7,759 nucleotides of DNA from an uncultured Trueperaceae bacterium (GTDB taxonomy: Bacteria; Deinococcota; Deinococci; Deinococcales; Trueperaceae), in contig CALCHY010000128.1 of assembly GCA_937907415.1 (NCBI GenBank), forward strand, positions 1-7,759, written 5' to 3'. The position numbers were made by a program, and so were the translations under genes. Positions 1-5,645 of the stretch are shown piece after piece (position 1 is the stretch's first letter; each line of letters starts with the position of its first letter). The notes under the pieces were generated by a model, which was given only the letters and a program-made list of their open reading frames with translations, did not search any database and was not told the DNA's origin.

Positions 1-2
1 TA

Positions 3-203
3 GCGGACGGCACCGCACACTTCTACCCGCGGCTCGGGCCGACGATGTGGTGGGATACGGCAGCGGCGCAGGCGGTGTTGATGGCGGCTGGGGGGGAGAT
101 GGTGGCTAATGGTGAAGGCCTGCCGTTGCGGTACTCAGGGGATGTGTTGTCAAATCCGGGGTTTGTGGCGAGCTTCCTTTCCCACCTTTCGGCACAGTCC
201 TAA
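3..203 (+). CDS. cysQ: CysQ-type 3'(2'),5'-bisphosphate nucleotidase, C-terminal end (5' partial)
   Basis: Only the last 66 codons lie in the window, ending in TAA at 201-203. The frame reads ADGTAHFYPRLGPT, then WDTAAAQAVL and AAGG, and near the end LSNPGF. These match the C-terminal half of the CysQ branch of the inositol monophosphatase superfamily: the tyrosine-proline-arginine stretch, the WDTAA motif whose Asp is a metal ligand, the Gly-Gly turn, and the closing 'NPGF'. In that family the enzyme removes the 3' phosphate from 3'-phosphoadenosine 5'-phosphate (PAP) or PAPS during sulfate assimilation, with Mg2+. The usual 'EWDTAA' is MWWDTAA here, a small departure that keeps the Asp. GC is about 64%, well above the genes to the right, so this is probably native chromosome flanking a polysaccharide locus. 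No functional link to the sugar genes is implied. The N-terminal half, including the metal-binding DPxDG region, is outside the window. Confidence 0.88.
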   Translation, partial: ADGTAHFYPRLGPTMWWDTAAAQAVLMAAGGEMVANGEGLPLRYSGDVLSNPGFVASFLSHLSAQS

Positions 204-337
204 TGCGCAACAATCCGTATTCCAAACGGTCCATCATTCCAGCCAGCGTGAAACGACCAGTGACGCACACTGTTGTGGACCGAGGTAGAATTGCCCATCG
301 CGTCATTTGCCTACTGGCATTATGACCAGGAGCCTCA
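204..337. other. Intergenic gap between cysQ and the polysaccharide genes
   Basis: This 134-base gap is the likely place for the operon promoter, but I see no convincing one. The best -10 candidate is TAGAAT at 286-291 (5 of 6 to consensus), with only a poor -35 (GTGACG at 260-265, spacer 20). Two weak inverted repeats are present: CCGT/ACGG at 215-218 and 226-229, and CAGTG/CACTG at 258-262 and 268-272 with a 5-base loop. Neither is followed by a T-run, so no intrinsic terminator for cysQ is supported. Confidence 0.4.
328..332 (+). promoter_or_regulatory. Ribosome binding site AGGAG for the family 2 glycosyltransferase
   Basis: AGGAG lies 5 bases upstream of the ATG at 338. It supports that start codon. 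Confidence 0.75.
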
Positions 338-1138
338 ATGCCGACTGCAGCTGTGCTAATAGCCGCTTACTGCGACCAATCTGCGCTTAACGCTTCAATA
401 GCCAGCCTTGACAAAGAGGCAGAGTTGACCGTCATCGTTGTTGATGATGGCAGCCCAACACCCCTGACCGTAGATTCTTCTGCCACCCCGCATAAGTGTG
501 CGCTCCTTCGTAATCCTCATAACGTCGGCTTAACTAAGTCGCTTAATGTCGGCCTGGCCTACGTGCGCGACAACGGCTTCGACTATGTTCTACGGCTTGA
601 TGCCGGGGATCTGTTTCAGCCTGGCCGTGCATCCAAACAGATTGAATTCCTAGAATCGAATCGGGAATATGCTGCCGTAGGAGGCCAGGCTCTCTTTATA
701 GGCTTGAAGGGTGACCAGCGATCGGGGGAGATCTTTCCTACGGACTACAAGGTTATTCTCCGACGGCTACACGCAAAGCACTGCTTCATTCACCCCACCC
801 TTGCCTTTAGGATGGAAGCCTTACTAGATTCCGGGTTCTATAACGAGAGCTTCTCGACAGCCCAGGACTATGAGCTAATGTTTCGCCTTGCCCGCAAATA
901 CCCTGTAACGAACCTTCCCGATACACTCATTACGTATGTTGACAATGCGGCAGGCATCTCCGTGAAACGACGACAAAGCCAGGTTTACAACAGACTACGC
1001 GTTATGCTCAAGAACTTTAATCCTTTTGAGCCACTCAGCTATCTCGGCCTTCTCAAGAGCCTGCCCCTACTCATCCTGCCGCGACACCTGATTGAGTCAA
1101 TCAAGGTGTATCTTCCCGAAAAGCGAGGCTGGTTGTGA
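338..1138 (+). CDS. Family 2 glycosyltransferase (GT-A fold)
   Basis: A 266-residue protein that should transfer a sugar from a nucleotide-sugar donor to the lipid-linked repeat unit on the cytoplasmic face of the membrane. Visible GT2 marks are the N-terminal strand MPTAAVLIAAY, VVDDGS at residues 34-39 (nucleotide-binding Asp pair), NVGLTKSLNVGL at 62-73, and the RLDAGD motif at 86-91 in the metal-binding DXD position. HPT at 152-154 and QDYELMFRL at 176-184, where the catalytic base of the family is found, complete the set. The commoner form of the DXD motif is 'DADD'; here the third residue is Gly, and Asp88 and Asp91 remain. The C-terminus (about 232-258) is hydrophobic and amphipathic and may touch the membrane. 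Length is normal for single-domain GT2 enzymes. The donor and linkage cannot be predicted. It is the first gene of the low-GC block and is probably followed in the same transcript by the polymerase. Family call is sure, substrate unknown. Confidence 0.93.
   Translation: MPTAAVLIAAYCDQSALNASIASLDKEAELTVIVVDDGSPTPLTVDSSATPHKCALLRNPHNVGLTKSLNVGLAYVRDNGFDYVLRLDAGDLFQPGRASKQIEFLESNREYAAVGGQALFIGLKGDQRSGEIFPTDYKVILRRLHAKHCFIHPTLAFRMEALLDSGFYNESFSTAQDYELMFRLARKYPVTNLPDTLITYVDNAAGISVKRRQSQVYNRLRVMLKNFNPFEPLSYLGLLKSLPLLILPRHLIESIKVYLPEKRGWL
1125..1128 (+). promoter_or_regulatory. Possible ribosome binding site GAGG for the small bridging frame
   Basis: GAGG inside the end of the glycosyltransferase gene lies 6 bases before GTG 1135. 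It is the main reason to consider the 41-codon frame translatable; it could also be chance. Confidence 0.35.
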
Positions 1139-1260
1139 AGCGCCAAGATGCAGTTGGACCTGGCGCAATTGCTGTATTGACACCAGAAGCAGGCCTTCTC
1201 GCTACGCAGCGCCCATCACCTGTCTCCTCCATTACTTTGCATAGTTTGCTCAGTGCATGA
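1135..1260 (+). CDS. Possible 41-residue small protein or coupling leader bridging two genes
   Basis: A GTG-started frame of 41 sense codons exactly fills the gap between the glycosyltransferase and the polymerase. Its GTG overlaps the upstream stop (GTGA at 1135-1138), and its TGA overlaps the downstream start (ATGA at 1257-1260). A GAGG sits 6 bases before the GTG. The peptide begins MKRQDAVGPGAIAVLTPEAG and ends SLLSA; I recognise no family, and it has no clear membrane segment. Inference: reading this frame could deliver ribosomes to the polymerase start, which has no visible Shine-Dalgarno site. Against it, a stop-free run of 41 codons is not rare by chance, and a 6-base inverted repeat (GCGCCA 1140-1145, TGGCGC 1161-1166) lies at its start. 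Confidence 0.3.
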   Translation: MKRQDAVGPGAIAVLTPEAGLLATQRPSPVSSITLHSLLSA

Positions 1261-2318
1261 TTTACGCAATGTATTGGCTAGTTTCCTTGTCTGGCGCTGT
1301 ATTTACATCGCGCTCCCGTCAGTTTGGGAAGCTTCTTGCCGTCGCATTAGCGCTGGCTGGCACGATTCTAATCGTGATGAGAGGAGCCGTTGGTACTGAC
1401 ACCGTCCCAGTGTACGAGTCCTTCGCAACTAGGTTAGCCGCCAATGGCCTCGGCTCAACTGTCTCTACTATTGAGCCGGGCTTTCAGCTCTTGCTCGCGG
1501 TCCTCTTGCGCGTCACGCCTTCCCCTACCCTTGCAATCCGATTAGTCGGCGTAGTCTATGGACTTGCCCTCCTATTCTATGTGCTTCGATCCACTCGGAC
1601 CGAACTCTTATTCATTCTTGCTATCTATCTGCCCGCCTTTTTGTTCCCTTATGGCATGAATGTTTTGCGCATCGGGTTAGCCTCCGTTTTTATTTTGCTC
1701 TCTACTCAATACTTTTCTCGCCGCACTCGGAAGCTTGCAATACTGACCGCATTGTTAGCAGTATCGCTTCATTACAGCAGCTCGTTCATTATTGCGCTCT
1801 TAATAGTCTCCACCACTCAGAGACTCGTCAGCCGAAGATCAATTGCGCTGGCCGGATTAATTATAGTTGGAGCGGCAGCGCTAGTAGTTTGGGACCCTCC
1901 TTACATCTCCACGAAACTAGGGCTTTACACGGACTACTTCTCACCCACGCCGCTCTCTGGCATACGATCATTGTCGCTAGTTCTTTCCACGCTCGTGGCC
2001 CTGCTTGTTTCGAATCTTCCCAGAAACCTGAAAGTCCGCCTCCTACTTATTCTGGGCACCACAGCAGGCGCCGCCATGTTGTTGAGTACCTATAGCTACG
2101 CTGGGCTCCGCGTGCTTGACCTGATTGCCTTCTCTGCTCCGCTCGCGCTCGTACTTAACCACTCCAGACATCGTGTCCGCCTGAATAACCCGAGTCTCTT
2201 CCTGCTCATCATGGCCGGAGTACTTTTCGCCGCCGCTACCTTCCGTGGCTTTATTCTCGAGAGCGCCACGGTCGGGGTACTTTCTCCGTTTCTCCCGTAT
2301 CACACGCTCGCTCCATGA
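1257..2318 (+). CDS. EpsG-like polysaccharide polymerase (Wzy)
   Basis: A 353-residue, strongly hydrophobic protein with about ten predicted membrane segments and short charged loops. The order of motifs matches the EpsG family: two N-terminal helices, then GTDT at residues 46-49 with Tyr53 and Phe56, EPGF at 73-76 leading a helix, a short loop with NVLRIGLA at 135-142 (Arg138), LHYSS at 171-175, and a late YAGLRVLDL at 281-289. The end, SPFLPYHTLAP, is also the kind of PY-containing tail seen in these proteins. The family polymerises undecaprenyl-linked repeat units on the outer face of the cytoplasmic membrane. Start: ATG 1257 is the first possible start after an in-frame TAG at 1242-1244. 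No Shine-Dalgarno site precedes it, but it overlaps the stop of a possible small frame as ATGA; ATG 1269 is an alternative. Wzy proteins vary greatly, so the polymerase role rests on the EpsG-like motifs and on a neighbouring flippase. Confidence 0.85.
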   Translation: MIYAMYWLVSLSGAVFTSRSRQFGKLLAVALALAGTILIVMRGAVGTDTVPVYESFATRLAANGLGSTVSTIEPGFQLLLAVLLRVTPSPTLAIRLVGVVYGLALLFYVLRSTRTELLFILAIYLPAFLFPYGMNVLRIGLASVFILLSTQYFSRRTRKLAILTALLAVSLHYSSSFIIALLIVSTTQRLVSRRSIALAGLIIVGAAALVVWDPPYISTKLGLYTDYFSPTPLSGIRSLSLVLSTLVALLVSNLPRNLKVRLLLILGTTAGAAMLLSTYSYAGLRVLDLIAFSAPLALVLNHSRHRVRLNNPSLFLLIMAGVLFAAATFRGFILESATVGVLSPFLPYHTLAP

Positions 2319-2408
2319 TACCCACCCCACCCCACGGTTTGAATACGTTTGCGCGCGGAGAGCATTTTGGCAAGACGGTGGGGCACCAGAACGCGCCAAG
2401 ACTCGACA

Positions 2409-2424
2409 CCGGGGCCACCCCCGG
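2409..2424 (+). other. Compact GC hairpin ahead of the family 4 glycosyltransferase
   Basis: CCGGGG (2409-2414), loop CCAC, CCCCGG (2419-2424): a perfect 6-base stem with a 4-base loop, all G-C pairs. It ends 19 bases before the strong ribosome binding site. The sequence after it has scattered T residues but no T-run, so it is not a standard intrinsic terminator. It could pause transcription or protect a processed RNA end. Confidence 0.45.
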
Positions 2425-2443
2425 AATGTATCCTTGTCCCTTG

Positions 2444-2451
2444 AAAGGAGG
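2444..2451 (+). promoter_or_regulatory. Strong ribosome binding site AAAGGAGG
   Basis: AAAGGAGG is nearly a full match to the anti-Shine-Dalgarno sequence and lies 5 bases before ATG 2457. It is the strongest such site in the window and fixes the start of the family 4 glycosyltransferase; an in-frame TGA at 2442-2444 rules out a longer form. Confidence 0.85.
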
Positions 2452-2456
2452 CCGTA

Positions 2457-3629
2457 ATGGCGAGCCGACCACTCACTATCCTCCATGCGGCGGAAACTAT
2501 CCGGGGTGGCGTTGCTTCGGTGCTCCGCGCGCATTTAGCGGCCCAAAACAAGGCTGACTCAGTTGGGCGGCTAGTTGTGGTCGTTCCTTCAAACCAGGTA
2601 TCGGACCTAGAATTAGCCGACCTCCGAGTTACGCCCGTCACTTTTCGGAGGGCCGGGCGAACCGTGTGGGCTCTGATCGCGTTTTCCTGGGTATTTCTCA
2701 GGACTCTCCTTCAGGAGCGGCCAGATATTGTACATCTTCATAGCTCTTTTGCAGGCGCTTTGGGACGCTTGATATTGTTATCAGTGCGGCTTGTTGTTCG
2801 GCCTAAGGTAGTCTATTGTCCGCACGGGTTCGTATTCATTATTCCCGGCTATTCGGAGAGAAGTCGTGGCCTCCTGACGCGGGTAGAACTAGTATTGACC
2901 GCTGTTACGGATGCGATTATCTGCGTAAGTCAATACGAACTACAGTTGGCGCTTTCTCAGGGCTTTCGGCCCGAGAAGCTCTGTCTCATAAACAACGGCA
3001 TCGACATTGAAATGCCCGCAACTGCTTCGTCTAGCGCTACAAGCCGCTTGCGGCGAGACAGCAATGACCTCAAGAATGATAAGCGAATCGAGCTACTCTT
3101 TGTAGGCCGACTAGACTACGCAAAGGGATTCGACGTCTTATATAGTACGTTTAGGCAGCTGGATTCGACACTCTTTCACCTCACGGTAGTCGGAGAGCGC
3201 GTTCTCTCGGATTTGCCGGAGTATTCCTCGCTTCCGAATATGCAACGCGTGGGCTGGCTGCCGCCTCATCAACTTGCTGAATACTATTCGGCGGCCGATG
3301 TACTATTGGTCCCAAGCAGGTGGGAAGCATTTGGGTTGGTCGTTGTTGAAGCGGCGGCATTCGGGTGCCCAGCACTGGCCTCAGACGCTCCAGCAATTGC
3401 GCAGCTCATTGAAGATGGGGTCACGGGCCGCGTCTTCAAATTGACGGACCCTAATACGCTAGTTTCGATCCTACAAAATACTGATAAGGCGGGATGGTCC
3501 AAAATGGGCGAAAACGCGAATGCCCAAGTCGCCCCACGGTACACGGCAGCCCGAATGTGCCAGGAAACCCTCCATCTATACTCAACGCTGATGTCACCAT
3601 ATGTACCCCTGGGCAATTCACGTAGCTAA
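2457..3629 (+). CDS. Family 4 glycosyltransferase (GT-B fold, retaining)
   Basis: A 390-residue cytoplasmic enzyme that should add a sugar to the growing lipid-linked repeat unit with retention of configuration. The N-terminal acceptor domain shows TILHAAETIRGGVASVL at residues 7-23 (glycine-rich turn), RPDIVHLHSSFAG at 88-100, and CPHGF at 121-125. The link between domains carries CVSQYE at 156-161 and INNGID at 178-183. The donor domain shows FVGRLDYAKGFD at 215-226, GWLP and the ELXXYYSAAD-like stretch at 266-281, and PSRWEAFGLVVVEAAAFGCP at 286-305. The E-X7-E pair is Glu290 and Glu298, which in the family contacts the donor nucleotide-sugar. Length is usual for GT4. Residues about 187-208 form a Ser/Arg/Asp-rich linker. 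Donor and acceptor cannot be told from sequence. It begins after an unusually long gap with a very strong ribosome binding site, which suggests separate translational control. Confidence 0.95.
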   Translation: MASRPLTILHAAETIRGGVASVLRAHLAAQNKADSVGRLVVVVPSNQVSDLELADLRVTPVTFRRAGRTVWALIAFSWVFLRTLLQERPDIVHLHSSFAGALGRLILLSVRLVVRPKVVYCPHGFVFIIPGYSERSRGLLTRVELVLTAVTDAIICVSQYELQLALSQGFRPEKLCLINNGIDIEMPATASSSATSRLRRDSNDLKNDKRIELLFVGRLDYAKGFDVLYSTFRQLDSTLFHLTVVGERVLSDLPEYSSLPNMQRVGWLPPHQLAEYYSAADVLLVPSRWEAFGLVVVEAAAFGCPALASDAPAIAQLIEDGVTGRVFKLTDPNTLVSILQNTDKAGWSKMGENANAQVAPRYTAARMCQETLHLYSTLMSPYVPLGNSRS

Positions 3630-3682
3630 CACACCCAGAAGCGCGGCCCGCGGCTCATTCCTTAGCCCCGGCCGAGCGGATT

Positions 3683-3686
3683 GGAG
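3683..3686 (+). promoter_or_regulatory. Ribosome binding site GGAG that decides the acetyltransferase start
   Basis: GGAG lies 6 bases before GTG 3693, a normal spacing. The alternative TTG at 3681 overlaps this site and has no properly spaced purine run of its own, so GTG 3693 is preferred. Confidence 0.6.
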
Positions 3687-3692
3687 CAAGAG

Positions 3693-4244
3693 GTGAGACC
3701 TTCTTCAATTGTTCTACCTAGGCTCCGGTGGGCCACGATTGTGAGCGACAAGCGAGCAAACGTGCCCGATAGTGGGTCTCTTGGCTGGCTTAGCGCACTG
3801 CTTTTTAGCACCGGCTTCCAGGCAGTCACCCTATACCGATTTGCCCACGCTTGTTCTCAAATGGGTCCCATCGGTCGGGTTCTCGGCCGAATACTGCAAC
3901 GGTGCAACGTTCTTTTGTCAGCATGCCACATTCACAGAAACGCGATCATCTCACCGGGACTAAATCTTCCTCACGCCACCGGAATTGTGATTGGGGCAGG
4001 CGTACAAATTGGCAGCTCCGTAACCATTTACCAGAACGTGACATTGGGCGTCCGAAGCGTAAATGACACGACTTTCCCCTGCATTGGTGACGGTGTAACG
4101 ATCTTTGCCGGTGCGGTTATCGTAGGACCTGTGCAAGTTGGTAACCGCGCCATTGTAGGCGCAAACGCAGTAGTCACTCATGACGTCCCCTCCGATTACC
4201 TGGCAGTCGGGGTGCCCGCGAAGTCGTTCATCCGGACCACCTAA
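3693..4244 (+). CDS. Left-handed beta-helix acetyltransferase, CysE/WcaB-like, probably acting on the polysaccharide
   Basis: A 183-residue protein from GTG 3693 (187 residues if TTG 3681 is used). The N-terminal third, with FSTGFQAVTLYRFAHA, is a short helical domain like the end of the serine acetyltransferase N-domain. The rest is hexapeptide repeats: PHATGIVIGAGVQIGSSVTI from about residue 93, YQNVTLG, CIGDGVTIFAGAVIVGPVQV, VGANAVV, and the closing VGVPAK. The fold forms trimers that transfer acetyl from acetyl-CoA. In CysE the motif DHGTG supplies the catalytic His; here it reads PHATG, so that His (residue 94) is kept but the preceding Asp is not. The CysE 'RHPKIG' segment, whose His contacts serine, reads TFPCIG here, with Phe128 in place of His. 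With its place between glycosyltransferase and flippase, this favours acetylation of a sugar over cysteine synthesis (inference). A true serine acetyltransferase remains possible. The flippase starts 5 bases after its stop. Confidence 0.85.
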   Translation: MRPSSIVLPRLRWATIVSDKRANVPDSGSLGWLSALLFSTGFQAVTLYRFAHACSQMGPIGRVLGRILQRCNVLLSACHIHRNAIISPGLNLPHATGIVIGAGVQIGSSVTIYQNVTLGVRSVNDTTFPCIGDGVTIFAGAVIVGPVQVGNRAIVGANAVVTHDVPSDYLAVGVPAKSFIRTT

Positions 4245-4249
4245 TTCCA

Positions 4250-5641
4250 ATGAAATCCGTTACAAGGAAGTCTGCGACCTATGCACTAGTTTGGGGCGTT
4301 CCGGCAGCGCTCTCGATGCTGGCTACCTCGCTGTTGTCGAGGATTGTGGGCGCGGACGCGTTCGGAGTCTACGCACTCACGACGTCATCTGCGTTGCTAG
4401 TCAGTGCAGGGGCATTTCAATGGCTACGCTTTAGCGCCCTCAGGTTTGTCTCGGAGAGGCCCGAGCAAGCATCAGAAGACATCTCGACAGCCCGCCGAGC
4501 TACAGTTGCGGTAGCAGGCCTACTATTGCTAGCAGGGGCAATCCTTGGAATAACCCTGAAGTCTCCAATAATCTTCCTGGGAACGATATTGGCTGCATTA
4601 CAAGGATCATTTGAGATTGGCCTAGCGATTGCTCGTTCGAGAGACAAGACCTTTTCATTTGGGATAGCGTCCCTAACTCGCACTTTGGGCCTTCTCGTTC
4701 TTGGACTCTTAGCAGGACACTACATTGGGGGCGGGCTTTCCCTGCTCACAGCGTTAGCATGCGCCCTGGGCCTAGCAAATCTAACCCTTTTGGCCCAATG
4801 GCGTTCTAAAGCCAAATCAAGTTCCCAAGTCCTTAGCAAGTACTGGACGTTCGGTTGGCCCGCGTCGCTAGCGGCGGGACTTCTTGCGTCGCTACCGGCG
4901 GTTGAGCGATTTATGTTAAACGCGCTAATAAATACGAGTGCTGTTGGAGTCTATTCGACCATCACTGACCTAGTCTCGCAACTGATGCTTGCGGGCTTTG
5001 TCGCAATCGGCCTCGCATCCTTTCCGACTCTAGTTTTTCTACACTCAAACAAGACGCGCCACGAACTCCACCAGCAATGGCGAAGTTTGAGTACCCTACT
5101 TACCTTCCTGAGTACCTTTCTCGCAGCCATCATGCTGATGTACTCTCGTGAGATTGCGAGCATATTAGTGGGCCGAGAATTCCGTGCCTCCTTCGTACAA
5201 CTGCTACCTTACGTAGTCGCGTCGGCAGCACTAAATGGGTTTCGAGCGTACGCTATAGATCCGGCGTTTCATATCGCAAACCGGACGCGTGCACTTCTGT
5301 ATATTTCAGCAGCTATGCTGGCCATTCACGTTATGGGTATGGCGCTCCTTGTTCCCATGAGTGGCATCGTTGGCGCCGCCCAGGCCTCCACGGCGACTTT
5401 TGCGCTCGGCCTTGCAATTTCGTGGAACACTGCACGCCGAACTGGACTAGTCTCAATTGCCACGCTTGAGACTTTGATCTTACTGATCTGTGGCGCCAGT
5501 GCGATTGCGGCCGCAATCTACCTCCCCAACGACTGGAGCTCAAATCGCATCGTAATTAAGGCCTCTATACTTCTTGGCATATACGGCATCGGCTTCGGGC
5601 TCGTACTACAAGTGAAGAAATATAGCGCTTCTCGATCATGA
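4250..5641 (+). CDS. wzx: Wzx-type polysaccharide repeat-unit flippase (MOP superfamily)
   Basis: A 463-residue membrane protein with about 12 hydrophobic segments, the usual size and helix count for the oligosaccharide flippase family. Family marks include the first helix WGVPAALSMLATSLLSRIVG followed by GADAFGVYAL at residues 34-43 (the 'xxFGxYxL' signature). The same arrangement is echoed in the second half by VERFMLNALINTSAVGVYS at 218-236. A late VPMSGIVGAAQASTATF at 368-384 matches the 'P..GI.GAA.A' helix of this family. The conserved Arg/Lys-rich cytoplasmic loops are present around 60-85 and 184-197. It should move the undecaprenyl-diphosphate-linked repeat unit from the inner to the outer leaflet. 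No Shine-Dalgarno site precedes ATG 4250, which lies 5 bases after the acetyltransferase stop, so translation probably depends on coupling. The next gene starts 4 bases after its stop. Flippase specificity cannot be predicted. Confidence 0.92.
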   Translation: MKSVTRKSATYALVWGVPAALSMLATSLLSRIVGADAFGVYALTTSSALLVSAGAFQWLRFSALRFVSERPEQASEDISTARRATVAVAGLLLLAGAILGITLKSPIIFLGTILAALQGSFEIGLAIARSRDKTFSFGIASLTRTLGLLVLGLLAGHYIGGGLSLLTALACALGLANLTLLAQWRSKAKSSSQVLSKYWTFGWPASLAAGLLASLPAVERFMLNALINTSAVGVYSTITDLVSQLMLAGFVAIGLASFPTLVFLHSNKTRHELHQQWRSLSTLLTFLSTFLAAIMLMYSREIASILVGREFRASFVQLLPYVVASAALNGFRAYAIDPAFHIANRTRALLYISAAMLAIHVMGMALLVPMSGIVGAAQASTATFALGLAISWNTARRTGLVSIATLETLILLICGASAIAAAIYLPNDWSSNRIVIKASILLGIYGIGFGLVLQVKKYSASRS

Positions 5642-5645
5642 TTGT

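Larger units (their letters stand above)
2319..2456. other. Structured 138-base gap between polymerase and family 4 glycosyltransferase
   Basis: This is the longest gap inside the gene block and is rich in short repeats. CCCCACC (2325-2331) pairs with GGTGGGG (2377-2383) as a perfect 7-base inverted repeat with a 45-base loop. TTGGC (2367-2371) pairs with GCCAA (2395-2399). CAAGAC occurs twice (2371-2376, 2398-2403). A compact 6-base hairpin follows at 2409-2424. No convincing promoter is visible: TTGAAT at 2339-2344 has no good -10. A frame beginning at the ATGA overlap at 2315 crosses the gap but runs on out of frame into the next gene and resembles nothing known. Confidence 0.45.

Noticed and set aside
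258..272. CAGTG/CACTG inverted repeat as terminator of cysQ or as an operator
   Set aside because: The stem is only 5 bases, no T-run follows, and there is no nearby regulator gene to support an operator.
106..306. Minus-strand frame of 66 codons over the cysQ end
   Set aside because: It lies antisense to a clear CysQ reading frame, and its product has no recognisable features.
1177..1205. Perfect -35 hexamer TTGACA at 1177-1182 as a promoter for the polymerase
   Set aside because: Nothing resembling TATAAT lies 16-18 bases downstream (CGCTAC or GCTACG), and the hexamer falls inside the bridging frame.
2245..2457. Out-of-frame 70-codon GTG frame ending TAATG at the family 4 glycosyltransferase start, as a shifted end of the polymerase
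   Set aside because: The polymerase already ends with a family-like SPFLPYHTLAP tail, and the alternative product is Arg/His-rich, hydrophilic and without a family match.
2315..2557. 80-codon frame starting at the ATGA overlap with the polymerase stop
   Set aside because: It runs about 100 bases into the family 4 glycosyltransferase out of frame, and its composition (Pro/Gly/His) is not protein-like for this context.
2043..2641. Minus-strand frames of 73 to 163 codons across the polymerase-glycosyltransferase junction
   Set aside because: They overlap two strongly supported genes on the other strand and show no domain, signal peptide or sensible composition.
3681..3692. TTG 3681 as the acetyltransferase start
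   Set aside because: It overlaps the GGAG that is well spaced for GTG 3693 and has no spaced site of its own; kept only as an alternative.
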